Assembly: GCA_016630955.3 (NCBI GenBank)
Contig: CM049996.1
Coordinates: 682,001-746,000, forward strand
Length of the DNA: 64,000 nt
DNA from: Didymella arachidicola
Lineage: Eukaryota > Ascomycota > Dothideomycetes > Pleosporales > Didymellaceae
Reading direction: 5' to 3'
Shown: in pieces, positions 9,821-21,234 of the stretch
Layout of the letters: every line of letters starts with the position of its first letter
How positions within the stretch are numbered: position 1 is the first letter of the stretch
The notes under the pieces: model-generated
What the model was told of the DNA's origin: nothing
What the model saw: the letters and a program-made list of their open reading frames with translations, nothing else
The model's database searches: none
Position numbers and translations under genes: made by a program

Positions 9821-12556
9821 CTACTGCGGCAGTGGCCTACCAATGCCCTGCTTGGCCTGAAACTGCGTCAGCCTTGCGTCCAAAATCAACTGCATTGTTG
9901 CGAACATACCTTCATCATCTCTATCCTCTGCTTCAAGTTTTGCGTAACCTCAGCAGCCCGCTTCCAGCTTTCTGCGCCAGAAGCAGCCTGGGAGCTGCCA
10001 AGACGACTTGTGCCATTTTCAGCTGGACTGTTGCGACCACCACGAGATGAGAACGACGATTTGCCGGACGCATCTGCTCGAAGAGGGCTTAGCTTGCCAC
10101 TCATATGACTGTCTGGACGAGAGAGGGAATCGAAGTTCTCCTTACCGTCACCGCCAGGACTAATGGGCCCGCTCGTAACTCGGCTGTCTTTGCGACCGTA
10201 TGGTGCTTGATCATTGTAGTTAGAGTCACCAAAGCGTCCATTGCTTTCAGAGTAGATCTGATGGTCCAAATCTGCCGGAGGCGGAGAGACAACACGAACT
10301 TGCCGGCTGAGCTCCCTCTTGAGACGATCGATCTCCCGGCGCTGGGTCTCCGTTGTTTGCTCTGCTGCGTCGAAATCCGAGCGTGCTCGTACAAGCTGAG
10401 TTTCTTTGGCCTTGATGGAAAGGACGTCCCGGGTGTGATCTTCGATCAACTGAGCGTTCTGATTCTGAAGCTCGTAGATCTGAGTGTTCAGCTTTGTACG
10501 CTCGGCGCGCAGGTCTTCGTTGTGTCGTCTCAACCTTTCAGCTTCGGCCCGTAACTCCTCAAGCTCTGCACGCTCTACCAAGCCAAGTCCTGTAGGAGCA
10601 GCGGTTGGTGCAGCAGTGGGCTCAGAAGCGGGCTTACCAAGCGGCCTGCCTGCAAGACCTCGACCAGCGCCAAACTTAGGTTGCGATAGTGGAGCAACTT
10701 CCTCCTCTTCGGGGGGCGGCGAAACAACTGGCCTCTTCGGTGAAGGAGCAGCTAGTCCTGGCTTCTTCAGACCTCCGAGACGCGGGCCTGCAAGACCTGA
10801 CTTGAGCTTAGATACACCAGGACGTGCGGTCGGCTTTGGAGCGAGCGGCGCTGTCGTTTCTTCGGCAGGCGGAGGAGGAGCTGCTGCGGCTGGCGCGGCC
10901 TTCTTTGGAGCCGGTCGCTTTCCGAGTGCTGGCTTCTTTCCGGCTGGTGCAGCTGCAGGCTTAGGTGGAGGTGCAGCAGCCTTTGGCTTGTACTTGGCCT
11001 TCACTTCCGCTGCCTCGTAGTACTCTTTGATCTTGTTCTTCCGGATATCATCAAGACCGTCAAGGTGAGCGTTCATAATACGATCGCCCATGATCTTCCA
11101 CAATGTGCCGAGCACTTCCGCACCTGCAGAACGTTGCACTTCTTGCGACTCGGTCAAGAGTTTGGTCGATGCCTCCGCCAGTGTCTTCGCTTCTGGGGGT
11201 GAAGGGGCTTCCCGCGTGTTTTTCAAGCATCGGACTAAGAATCTTGTAGACTCCAGCTTGACCTGAGGGTTCTTGTGTTTCAGGAACTCCAAAATCTCCT
11301 CCAGACAGTCTGCAAAGCTTGAGGACGCAAATGCCGCATCAAGCGCAGCCCCGAGCGCATCCGTCACTGTCTGCTTCTTCTCCTTGAGTCTTTCCATCAT
11401 GGCGTTCATGATGTCTTTGCGGTACTTATTGAAGCTCTTCTTCAGACCCTTGGCTAGGAGCTCAACGCAGTTGGCTGCCGTGATCACAACTGCAACGTTG
11501 GCGTCCTTCATCGATTTGGCGAAGCCGCGAACCAGATCGTCAAACGGTCCTTCGGCGATTTTTGGGGTGTCCAGAGCTTTCTGCGTTTCCTCGAGCACCT
11601 CTTTACGATCTTTCCACTTACTTGAGCCTAGACGCTCGTTAAAATCTTTAGGAATCTTTGCGAACACATCGACAGCCTCGAACTCGGGCTCCAGATCGAT
11701 AGCAGCCTCGTCCTCGTCGTCGCCTTCTTCTTCATCACCTCCCGGTGCTGCTGCCGCTGCTTCCTTTGCTGCTTGTTGAGAGCGCAGTAGTCGCTCCTGC
11801 TTGGGCGCTGGCTCGTCCTTGACTTTCTCGAAAAGCTTTTCAAGATCTTGTTGCTGAACAGGCTTCAGATCGTTCCAGAACAAAGGCTTCATAGCATCCT
11901 TAAGCCATCGATAAAACTCGACAGTCAGCTCCTGAGCTTTGGCTCGAACATTTTTGTCTGCGTGGCCATAGACCTTGGGCAACACCTTGAGGACAGATTT
12001 AGGCTCGATGGTCTTGCAACCGTACGCGTGGTAGATCTGCGTAAGAGCGTCTAGTGTCGCAGCGATTGTCTTAGGGACCTTGTGCGATAGAATAGGCAGA
12101 AGTTCCTCGATGACCGGCTCGGGCTTGTCTGTCTCGATGTACAGCATCAGCGCTTCGAGCGCGGCCTGCTTCGCTGCGGGACGAGTCGACGGGAGTCCCT
12201 TCTCGGCGATTGTGGCGATCGTAACTTGTCGTGTTCTGCAGCAATCATCAGCAATGCACATGCATTAATTACACTAGAGATTCTCACCGTGTGCAGCCTT
12301 GTTGGCCTGAGATATCAAGGAATGCGCACAGTGCGCCGAGGCCTTCTTGTTGTGCTGCAACATTGGAGTCGCCAACGACGCCCTTCCATATGCTTGCATC
12401 GTTTATAAATTGGCGCACAATAGGCTCGTTCTCACTGGCCGCAATCTTGAACTCTTTAGAAGCTGCCTCGTATGCCTCCTTTCGCACCTTCCAGTTCTTG
12501 TGTGTGAAGCGATCCGGAAGTGGGAGGGCGCTGAAATCCTCCTCTTGGTCAGCCAT
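9821..12556 (-). CDS. STU2: TOG-domain microtubule polymerase (XMAP215/Stu2/Alp14 family)
   Basis: Exons 12556-12288, 12235-9910 and 9856-9821 sum to 2631 nt, 876 residues. The N-terminal TOG array starts at once (ALPLPDRFTHKNWKVRKEAYEAA) and a second TOG follows near residues 270-500 (FNERLGSSKWKDRKEVLEE). Then comes a basic Ala/Pro/Lys-rich linker (about 500-630) that would contact the microtubule lattice. A coiled coil follows at about 640-735 (ELEELRAEAERLRRHNEDL), which dimerises yeast-type members. The tiny last exon encodes AKQGIGRPLPQ and a stop after intron 9909-9857. Two TOG domains plus a coiled coil is the fungal architecture, against five TOGs in animals. It adds tubulin at plus ends. 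It is divergent from LIS1 across 708 bp. The symbol is the yeast orthologue name. Confidence 0.92.
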
Positions 12557-13264
12557 GGTGTTGATTGCGTGTTGTGTTCAGTGGGGGGGTGTGGTGTGCG
12601 CCGGGACCAAATGCCTGTCTGGTCGTCAGTCGCCTTTGTCTAGGCCGGTTTGCAAGGACATTGAGCGCCCAGGGGGAGGCGCGCTGGCAATGCTGCGCAT
12701 GCAGCCTGGAGTTGCACGATGCGCAATGCCCACGCGCGGCGCCGCGAGGCGCAAAGACAATAGGGAGTGATATGACATACCGTGACTGTGAAAAAGGCGA
12801 AGGCAGTTATTCTGCACGTCGTGAGGCTGTTTGTGTGTGATGGCGCAGTAGTGGCAGGGCTGTTCTGTGCGTGATGCCGTCGCGAGGGTTGGGCTGCAAA
12901 TAGAGGGTTGTTTTGTGTTGGCGGGCGCTCTCGCCCATAGCAACGCTACTTCGTTCTGCGGCGGCATCATCATCATCGCCCTACAGCCATCCATGTCGCA
13001 GTGAAAGCCCGTGCCCCACGATAACACACAGTCCGAGCTGGACTACCTCCGCTCAATTACGAGAGCTTCCGTTGCTCGCCGCGCCTTCCGTGATCCGTCT
13101 CTCACCGTCGTGCGCACTGCAAAGACACCCCGCCGACTGTCTCTGCGCTGCTTGCACGCTCACCGCAAATCCCCACCAAACCGCCATAGAAACCGACACC
13201 GGCGCCCCGCCAGCGCATACTCCGACCAGATCCTGTGTATGGTGGTCGCTCAGTCTTCTCCGCC
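12557..13264. promoter_or_regulatory. Bidirectional promoter region of STU2 and LIS1
   Basis: A 708-bp region between the start codons of two microtubule genes read away from each other. It contains G-rich and CT-rich stretches and no convincing ORF. Shared control is possible but not shown by any motif I can name. Confidence 0.45.
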
Positions 13265-14758
13265 ATGAGCGCTATCCTGACAGACCGGCAAGCGGAGGAG
13301 CTGTGAGTGCTGTGGTGCATGTCGTATACCAAAACACCCCACTAATGGTGAGGGCAGGCACAAGGCCATAATCGCCTACCTTGGTGTAATCAATGCGCCA
13401 AACACAGCAGCTGCCTTCCGAGAGGAAGCCAATGTTCCAGACGCCTTCGACGATGCTACACGCAAGAAATACGAGGGCCTGTTGGAGAAGAAGTGGACCA
13501 GTGTAGTGCGCCTGCAGAAGAAAGTGGGTAAAGCTGCAGAGGACCGGAGGTATGGATCACTAATAATGCATAGGTGCTTGAGTTGGAACAGCGCAATCAG
13601 AGCCTCCAAAGTGAACTGGACTCGACCACACCGACCTCACTCTTGCGTAAAAACCAAGACCCTACCGCCTGGCTACCACGCGCACCTGCACGGCACACTC
13701 TCCAGTCACATCGCTCACCCATTACCTGCGTTGCGTTTCACCCTATCTTCTCCTCGCTGGCCTCCGGTTCTGAAGACACTACGATTAAGATCTGGGATTG
13801 GGAACTTGGCGAACTAGAAAGGACAGTCAAAGGGCACACCAAAGGCGTACTGGACGTCGATTTTGGAGGACCAAGAGGTGGGACTCTTTTGGCATCGTGC
13901 TCGAGTGATTTGACAATTAAATTGTGGGACCCTTCAGACGAATACAAGAACATACGGACGCTACCCGGCCACGATCACTCGGTCTCTGCCATCCGATTTG
14001 TTCCTAGCGGAGCTGCAGGTTCCCCCTCATCAGGAAATCTGCTGGTCTCGGCATCTCGAGACAAGTCACTGCGTGTATGGGACGTTACTACAGGCTACTG
14101 CGTCAAGACGATACGAGGGCACGCCGACTGGGTACGAGATGTAGCCCCCAGTTTCGACGGACGATGGCTCGTTTCGGCTGGCAACGACCAAACCGCCCGC
14201 ATGTGGGACGCCAATTCCGGGGAGGCCAAGGTCACTTTCGTCGGCCATGAGCATGTCATCGAATGTGTTGCGATCGCACCCCCAGTCGCATATTCCCATT
14301 TAGCTCTGTTGGCCGGGCTAAAGAAACCCCCGCCTGCTAGCAGCTCAGCAGAATATATTGCAACTGGGTCGAGAGACAAGAGCATCAAAATCTGGGACGG
14401 GCGAGGAACGCTTATAAAAACATTGGCTGGACACGATAACTGGGTGCGATCACTCGTTTTTCACCCAGGCGGAAAGTACCTGCTTTCAGCCAGCGACGAC
14501 AAGACGATCCGTTGTTGGGATCTTGCTCAAGATGGAAAATGTGTAAAGACAGTGACAGACGCACACAGCCACTTCATCAGCTGCATGAGATGGGCACCAA
14601 ACGTAGTGAAGGATGTTCCAATCAATGGTGACGGTGCCAACGGTGCAGGATCAAGCGCTGCGAACAAGAAGAAGGAAGAAGATGCTGCGAAGGCTGGAAT
14701 CCGCTGCGTAATTGCAACTGGGTCTGTCGACCTCAATGTCCGCATCTTCGCATCCTGA
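13265..14758 (+). CDS. nudF: LIS1 / nuclear distribution protein NudF (dynein regulator)
   Basis: Exons 13265-13302, 13358-13523 and 13574-14758 sum to 1389 nt, 462 residues. The N-terminus is a LisH dimerisation motif (QAEELHKAIIAYLGVINAPN) followed by a short coiled coil (KVLELEQRN region, interrupted by intron 2 in phase 0). Seven WD40 blades follow, each ending in WD-type dipeptides (TIKIWDWE, TIKLWDPS, SLRVWDVT, TARMWDAN, SIKIWDGR, TIRCWDLA, NVRIF). The protein binds cytoplasmic dynein and in filamentous fungi is needed for nuclear migration. Filamentous members are longer than animal LIS1 (about 410). The extra length sits in loops such as the Ala/Gly/Lys insert near residues 425-440, just before the last blade. 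Confidence 0.95.
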
Positions 14759-17700
14759 ACGGGGCGACATTGGAACTCAACGATCAAGTAGTCAACGACC
14801 ATTCGACCGGCGACGCGAAGATAGTCAGCAGAAGGTTCGTCTCTGGATTGCTCAAAGCACAGCCAGCGCGAGTTGTTGAATCTGGGTTGCATTCTCGCAA
14901 CAATCTATGCAGACAACCCTCTGCAATGGGTGAGAACACAAGCGGCGACCGTTTGTCCACCCCGATTCAGGCGTCGTTTACATTCTTGAGCGGGGACGTC
15001 GGACGCAAGAAGGTGCTGAGGGCTTAGATGGCGCGAACGTCAGATGTGGATAGCATAGGAGATGAGGAAGTCGAATACCACCCAACACCACCCCAACGTC
15101 TTTGAGTCTGATGTTTGTTCGGTCAACTCTAAATCTTGAGCGCACCTCTTCGAAATGGCTCATCGATGGATCACTACATGTATCGGGCGCGTTCGCAATT
15201 TGATTTATCCCCTGATCTTGTCAACGAGGTATGCGGACTTCCTGGTGTCTGTGTAAGCTGCCCAGGTGGTGATGCTGGCCAGGCGCACGTGCCGCAACGC
15301 GCTAAAGTTTTGCGGAAGCTGCGAGCGCCGCTCCGTGAGACCCACCTGTACCTTCTAAAAACTTCGAGCTCCAACCTCTCTCGTCCTCACACCACCGCGT
15401 CGCGCTTCGCGGTCGCAACGACTATGCTACATTGCAGTCCGCCGATTGCGATGCGTGTTGAACATATTCACGCGCTTCTGTAGTACTAGAGGTAAGCGCA
15501 GTTCCCATCCCACTCAGTCCACACGATGAAACACAAAGCCAAATTCAAACTAGAGTCTTTGACCCTATGGGGAATGAAACTTACACTTTTGCACGTCAGT
15601 CTGAACGCGACTACAATTGTCAACTCGTCACTCAGTCACTTGCATAGACTCCGTTGCTGACCATTAATAGATCTCGTATTACCTGAGCGATCAGAAGCTG
15701 CCAGCCGCTGCGCTAAAGTGCAGCACCTGCGATAACCAGTACGTATGTACAATTTTTCATGTCCCCAAATATCCAATGATGATCAGTTTGTGCTTTGCAC
15801 GCTGGAAATTACCGGCTCAGGTTTCGACCGATGCAGATAGAAAATGGCTGTTTCTGATATCGATACATCTCCCTCGATCTTCTCACGACGAAAATCAACT
15901 TCTCGCTAACAGATGGATCATAGACTAAGATCTTACTTCCGGTACGGCACATCCTTCCTGCACGATCGTAGTCGAACGTTTATATGATGCATCTGCACTG
16001 GGCACCGACAATTCTTGAAGGATACGCTCTATTGTGGCAGGCCTAGAAAACCTCGCCGACTGATCCCGTTCTGCTGATCTGTGCTCGTTACCACGCACGG
16101 CAAAAGCTCTGCTGACACGTCGCACCAGGCTGCCCAAGCATTGGCCTACGATCCTCCCTTCCACATGTACCGTAAGTCAAGTCCTCCTCACCCCTCCCTG
16201 GAGATGATGCGACGTATAGATGACGAGTCTGACGGGTTCGCCCGGTGACGACTTCATTTCAAATATCCATTCATGCCTTTCTGATCCAACCTTACAACTT
16301 CGTTTGCTCGATCTACGCATGAGGATCAACACTAAATCTATTTAGACTTCAACTGTTATCTTTCGGTACGCTCTACGCTGCACTGCCCCATTCTTAGATG
16401 ATGCAACGACGCAAACACAAGACAAGCATATGTCCAAGCTTCGGCAGAGACGAGACTGTCACGTCTGATTCGGTTTCACCACATCAATGTCTGGACACCG
16501 TCATGGAGGCGCTGGCTAACCAGCCGCGCAGACAAAGTCATCAAGGATGGTTATCACCTTAAATTATGGTACGTCACGCTCAGCACCTTCATTGTTATTC
16601 TCTACAAGATGAACATTTATTTTATCACGACGGTCTACCGAGCTACGGCAATGGTGATAACTGCCTGTGACAGGGCAAGTGTCTGAACACCTCCTCTTCA
16701 TTGCTTTTGCACATCCTCAACGACCCTGCCCAGTGCTAATGGCAACCACAGCTCTCGGTCGCTTATCTTTCGCCGGGCGTCGATTTCGTGTTCCTCGATG
16801 TAAGACTAAGTCTTCACGATTTGCAAGGAGTCGAATCAGACGATTACAATGACTATGGCTGTCAAGTTAGTGCTATCGTGCAATCTGTGTGCTGCTGCCG
16901 CTGTTGTCCTTCCCTGGCAAACTACAGAAGACTTGGAATAACAAAGGAGAAGAAAAGGAAGATGACGCTGTGACCGCTCAGTACAAGCCAATCGTCATGT
17001 CTCCACGACTTCGAGTTGTTAGATGAATTTCTACTTTTCGATGCCCAGCACAGCGCTGCGTCATTGGGCTTGCCATTATTGTCGACGGGCCTCTTGATGC
17101 TGTCGCCGGCTGGCTGATTGAGGCCGGCGGAGGATGATACGGGCCCGGCATCACTGGAGATCTTGCGGCCGCCAGAAGCCCAGCCTTCACTGCCTGTATA
17201 TGTTACGAGCCGTAGGGATGGGTGGTTTCACTGGAGAACAGCCGGTGCCGTTTAGCCAAATGGCAGACTTCATCAACGTACAAGGCAGGCATTGTCTGTT
17301 TGTGGATATTGAAGGAGTTGACGATTGATTGTCAGAGAGGCGTCGTTTCTAGAGACCTCTGGTCCGGGTTTTTTGTATTTGTGAGAGATGAAGCTGTAGA
17401 TAACCGATTGAAATTTCTATACTCAGCGGCCATGTCTGCCTTCTTTATCTGACGTCTTTTAGGTATTCACACAGCAGTCCGAGACGTAGTCGAGGTGGTC
17501 GACTCTTTTTTTTTTACCTCCGCACTCGAGATTGCTCTCGTGCCACAGTTAATTTGCAGGGTCTGCAATCATTCAACATCCGAATCCCAAACGATGCCTC
17601 GCACTGTCAGCCTCGTCTAACATTGTCAACGAGCATCTCGCCATCCACTCACAGCTCTCCGCAAGGATAGGTAAGAAGGTGTTACTCCCAGGGCTTGACA

Positions 17701-18640
17701 GCAGCACAGAATGACCACGAGACAATGAGAACAGTACCGGACAGCAAAGGAGTTTCTATGGCAAGCAGCTTCGTGGGTTCAGCATCAGTCTACTCTGGAC
17801 ATGATCAAAGAGAGTTTCGGGAGATTCGGTAACAATTAAGCAAATTATAAAGAGCGTTTGATCAGTCACTTGCTGCGTCGCCGGTCATGAGTGCACCCTT
17901 GTCAGGATTTCAGAGTGTGGAAAACGTAGGAGCCAATTCGCTGAAGCTGACTTCGCATGCTATGTAGCAAACGAACTGTGGCGACATGATACGAGGTCAG
18001 CCGCCTTAATGTGCCCTAGTATAGATCCAGTTTGGCAGGATATCTAAAGAATGAAAGTACATCGCCATGGAACTGTATTTGCGGCATGGCTGAGTTGATC
18101 AGTCACCACCCACTATCGGTGGTCTGAGGACGTATCTTCCATGTGTGGTGTCCGTAATCATTGATGAAAGCCCTCAGAGGATCGACACAGCGCTTGGGAG
18201 TCTGCTTAGCTTGGCTGAGTCCGGATATAGCCTCTACTTCTAGTCCCTATCTTTATACAACCTCAGAGATCTCACTGTGAACGCGTCAATGCGATTATAT
18301 GCACGATGAGGTGACATACCGGAGGATGCAAACGACCCTGAGAGTCTTAAGGGCTTGATTGTCTGCGCGTTTGGGGCTTTCGAAAGATACTATCTGTGCT
18401 AAAAACCTACAGGCAGCAAGTTCCAATAAGGTGTGTGTGACAGCTTCGCAAGAACGATGCCCACTAACACTGACACTGACACTGACAAAGCACAGATGTA
18501 TGTGACTTACTACCCGCGTTCAACGAATGGCTGAATCCTACGGATGGGATCATGCGAAATTGGGCATTGCTTCAGGTCGTTTTCGGTCGCTGTGAAGAAG
18601 ACTTCACGTCGAACAACAACGGAAAGATAGAGTTCGATAA
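14759..18640. other. Long gene-poor region
   Basis: Nearly 3.9 kb with no supportable gene. Only short unrelated ORFs occur. A T-run lies at about 17506-17515, and three copies of ACTGAC lie near 18466-18487. The first few hundred bases are probably the LIS1 3' UTR. A cysteine-rich translation around 15290-15355 is discussed under rejected items. The rest may be decayed repeat or relic sequence, but I cannot identify a parent element. Confidence 0.4.
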
Positions 18641-18684
18641 TCCCTGGACAGCGGCAGGCGGCTGATCCGCGCTAACCAAAGTAC

Positions 18685-19388
18685 ATCATCCTGCTATCAA
18701 TGGCACCCTAGGGGTCTTGAAAGCTGTTAAAGAATTTGCACCCAACGTCAAAAAGGTTGTTGTTACGTCCTCGATGGCTGCAGTCGAGGGTGCATCCAAT
18801 CCGCCAGTCGAATACACTGAGGGGTCCTGGAACCCAACCACATGGGAACAAGCCTTATCGAACCCGCTCATAGGGTACCTAGGGAGTAAAACCTTTGCGG
18901 AACGCGCAGCGTGGGACTTCGTCAAGAACGAACTACCAGGCGTTCAGCTGGCAACAATCAACCGTCCGGTCGTACTTGGACCCGTAGTTCAGCACATCTC
19001 CAGCCTCGAGCAGATCAAAACGTCCAACGCAACGATAGCGGCGATCATTCAAGGGAAATGGAAAGATGGCGCGCCGCCGACCCCTTTCAATTCGCGGGTG
19101 GACGTCCGTGACGTAGCTTTGGCACACGTTCTCGCTCTAGAGAAGTCGGAAGCAAATGGGAGAAGGTTCCAGATGCTCGGAGGGTATGTAACGCACAAGG
19201 ATTATTTCGATATTGTGTGGAAGAACTTTTCCGCTTTGAGAACTAAGTTGCCTGAGAAGGTGGACGAGGAGACGATCAGCATTCCGAAGGTGGGCACAAA
19301 ACCTGCGAAAGATATACTCGGGATAGATTTCGCCGAGTTGGAGAAGAGTGTGACAGACACTGTTACATCATTGCTAAGATTTGTCTAA
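18685..19388 (+). pseudogene. 5'-truncated NAD-dependent epimerase/dehydratase-type reductase
   Basis: The ORF with ATG at 18717 encodes 223 residues that match the C-terminal two thirds of dihydroflavonol-4-reductase/ketoreductase-like extended short-chain dehydrogenases. Visible parts are VKKVVVTSSMAAV (catalytic Ser strand), IGYLGSKTFAERAAWDF (YxxxK, catalytic Tyr and Lys) and RPVVLGPVVQ, then RVDVRDVALAHVLALE. The frame extends upstream into HPAINGTLGVLK, also family-like, so coding homology starts before the first ATG. I find no Rossmann GxxGxxG segment upstream within about 1 kb. The coenzyme-binding part therefore appears lost or replaced, and the product could not bind NAD(P) normally. 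An AT-rich tract follows directly. An unrecognised distant first exon is the alternative. Confidence 0.65.
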
Positions 19389-19701
19389 CATAGCCGTTCC
19401 TCAAAGCTAGAAACGAAGCTAACTAGCCCTTCTTCTTAATAAATCCTTTTACCCTAATGTGGCAACATACTCTATAGGCGCAGGCTTTACTTATAAGCTG
19501 CCTTCACTTGCTGGGACTATACTAGTGCTTACCATTTTAGATTTATGGTCTAAAACAATGTAGTTTATAGCGTAGAATACTATATAATTACTCAGATACT
19601 TCTTCTTTATTTCTGCATGTCTCTAAATATCTTTTTATGTAGTCATACGGTGCTTTCGGGGTATATAACAAATATCAACAAACTCTGACTGACCAATCTC
19701 T
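19389..19701. other. AT-rich tract
   Basis: About 300 bp strongly enriched in A+T and TpA steps compared with both flanks, for example around 19530-19620. In ascomycetes such tracts are often repeats altered by RIP (C-to-T changes at CpA). No element ends or coding remnants could be recognised. Confidence 0.45.
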
Positions 19702-20911
19702 TCATGACTCTAGCCAGCTGCCCGCAGCCCACGCTACAGCGCAGCTGACCAACGCCGCAGCGCCCACAATCTGCTTCGACCAGCCTTGCTCCTCTTGTAC
19801 CATGGCCGCACCCTGTTTTCTCAAGCTATGTGCCGGCATTGCTTCTCGACTAATATGCTGTGCCTGTGGGTGTATGCTTAAGCTCTCGTTATGCCTCCTC
19901 TTTGCCTCGGTGATCATCCTCTCGATGGCTTCCAGCTCCTGCCTCCATTGTGTCTCATTCCTCTTCTCACCCTCGACTTCCACGTTCTGCACGTTACCGA
20001 AAAAATCCATAATCAGCTTGCTCCGCGCAGCTTGCTCGCCGCCTTCGAACAGATCGTACCGTATGCCAGGATGCGAGTGGATTTTCTCCTCGTCATAGCT
20101 GTCGAACAGATCGCCCATCGTCAGCTTCGAGGTAGGGTCACGGACTTGTGTTTCAAGAAATTCGAGGTTGTAGTAAGTGTAGCGATCGATGACGGCGACG
20201 CCAACATCCTGGTCTGCGTGGTGCGAATACGAGGATTGGTCGATTTCGGAAGAGCCGGTCGCGAGGATGTTGGGGGAGTAGAATTTCGAGTACATGGTGT
20301 TTGCCTGGCAAGTGTCGATCATGAAGAGCATCTCGTGGTAGCTGGGATACGTCAGCGAAGCAAGTGAAGGGTAGTTCGAGGAGTATTACGCACCGTTTTT
20401 TCTCCCACATCTGGCCGAATGCATCTGCCAGGTCGAACGCACTGATCTCCTCCGCATCTTGGAACTTCAGGAACTCGTTGCCGCCGTGCCCAGTCATGTA
20501 GACCAATATGTTGCTCCTCTCATCGGTCATCAGCCGCTTGCTACGGGGTGTGTCCTCGCCCCAACGGTCTGTCATGAGCCGGATGAAGTTCTCTACTGTA
20601 ACCTCATATCCTCTGTAGTCCACCTCGATGTTGTCTCCGTACAGATCCAGAGCTCGATCGGCATTGTTGAAGACGGCGCCGGGGAAGGCGTTGCGCGGGT
20701 TGCAGGCCATGTCGTCGGGCAACATGAGGATGATCTGCGAGTCCGGGATGCCGAGGCGCTTGACAGTGCGGTAGAGCGAGAGGACGTTGGCCAGATGGCG
20801 GTAGTTGAACCAGAAGCGTGATGTCCCTACGAGCACTGCCCAGTTGGACGTATGCTCTGCTGCAGCGAACGGTGCCGCCAGGAGCGGGAGAAGCGCGCTG
20901 GAAAGCTTCAT
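19702..20911 (-). CDS. GPI8: GPI-anchor transamidase catalytic subunit (PIG-K/Gpi8)
   Basis: Exons 20911-20394 and 20341-19702 sum to 1158 nt, 385 residues; the intron 20393-20342 has a GTGCGT donor and CAG acceptor. An N-terminal signal peptide (MKLSSALLPLLAAPFAAAE) precedes the C13 cysteine-peptidase domain (NWAVLVGTSRFWFNYRHLAN). The catalytic His is in YMTGHGGNEF and the catalytic Cys in FMIDTCQANTMY, just after the splice junction. A C-terminal hydrophobic segment (IVGAAALVSCAVAWAAGSW) anchors it in the ER membrane. The enzyme cleaves GPI-signal peptides and attaches the GPI glycolipid. Length matches fungal Gpi8 (about 400). I start at the MKLSS codon because the longer upstream frame has no ATG. 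Confidence 0.95.
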
Positions 20912-21234
20912 CTTGTTGACAAAGACCTTGGAAGTTGGAGCGGTTCGCAGGCTGTAACTGGCAAGAAAGGCAGTCGCGCGCACGACGGGCCTCCCTGAAC
21001 GGCGGTCGCGATGCGCGTTGGCGAGCATGACAAATCGGAGATAAGCCGGAAAACGCACTGAGCCGCTTGATCACGTGTGGGGATGGTTACTAATTGCATC
21101 ATTGCCAGGCAAGCAGGTCTGCAGTACCCGAGCACGCCATCCCATCCTTGCTCCCACAAGATGTTTGATTGAGCGTCTCGCTGCGTTCAAACTTCACACT
21201 GTCCGTCACAGTCCCTCTCCAGGATCTCCCCACC
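20912..21234. promoter_or_regulatory. Divergent promoter of GPI8 and OPT transporter
   Basis: A 323-bp spacer between two divergent start codons. It must hold both 5' UTRs and promoters. No specific element was recognised. Confidence 0.4.

Noticed and set aside
10484..11020. 178-codon plus-strand ORF rich in Ala/Gly/Ser
   Set aside because: It is antisense to the Ala/Pro/Lys-rich linker of the TOG protein; the long open frame is a by-product of that composition.
12565..12840. ORFs inside the STU2-LIS1 promoter
   Set aside because: Short, overlapping on both strands and lacking motifs; the region is bounded by two firm divergent start codons.
15290..15355. Cys-rich translation (CRNALKFCGSCERRSVRPTC) resembling half a Zn2Cys6 cluster
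   Set aside because: Only the second half of the spacing fits, stops lie close on both sides, and no splice sites or further domain support a gene.
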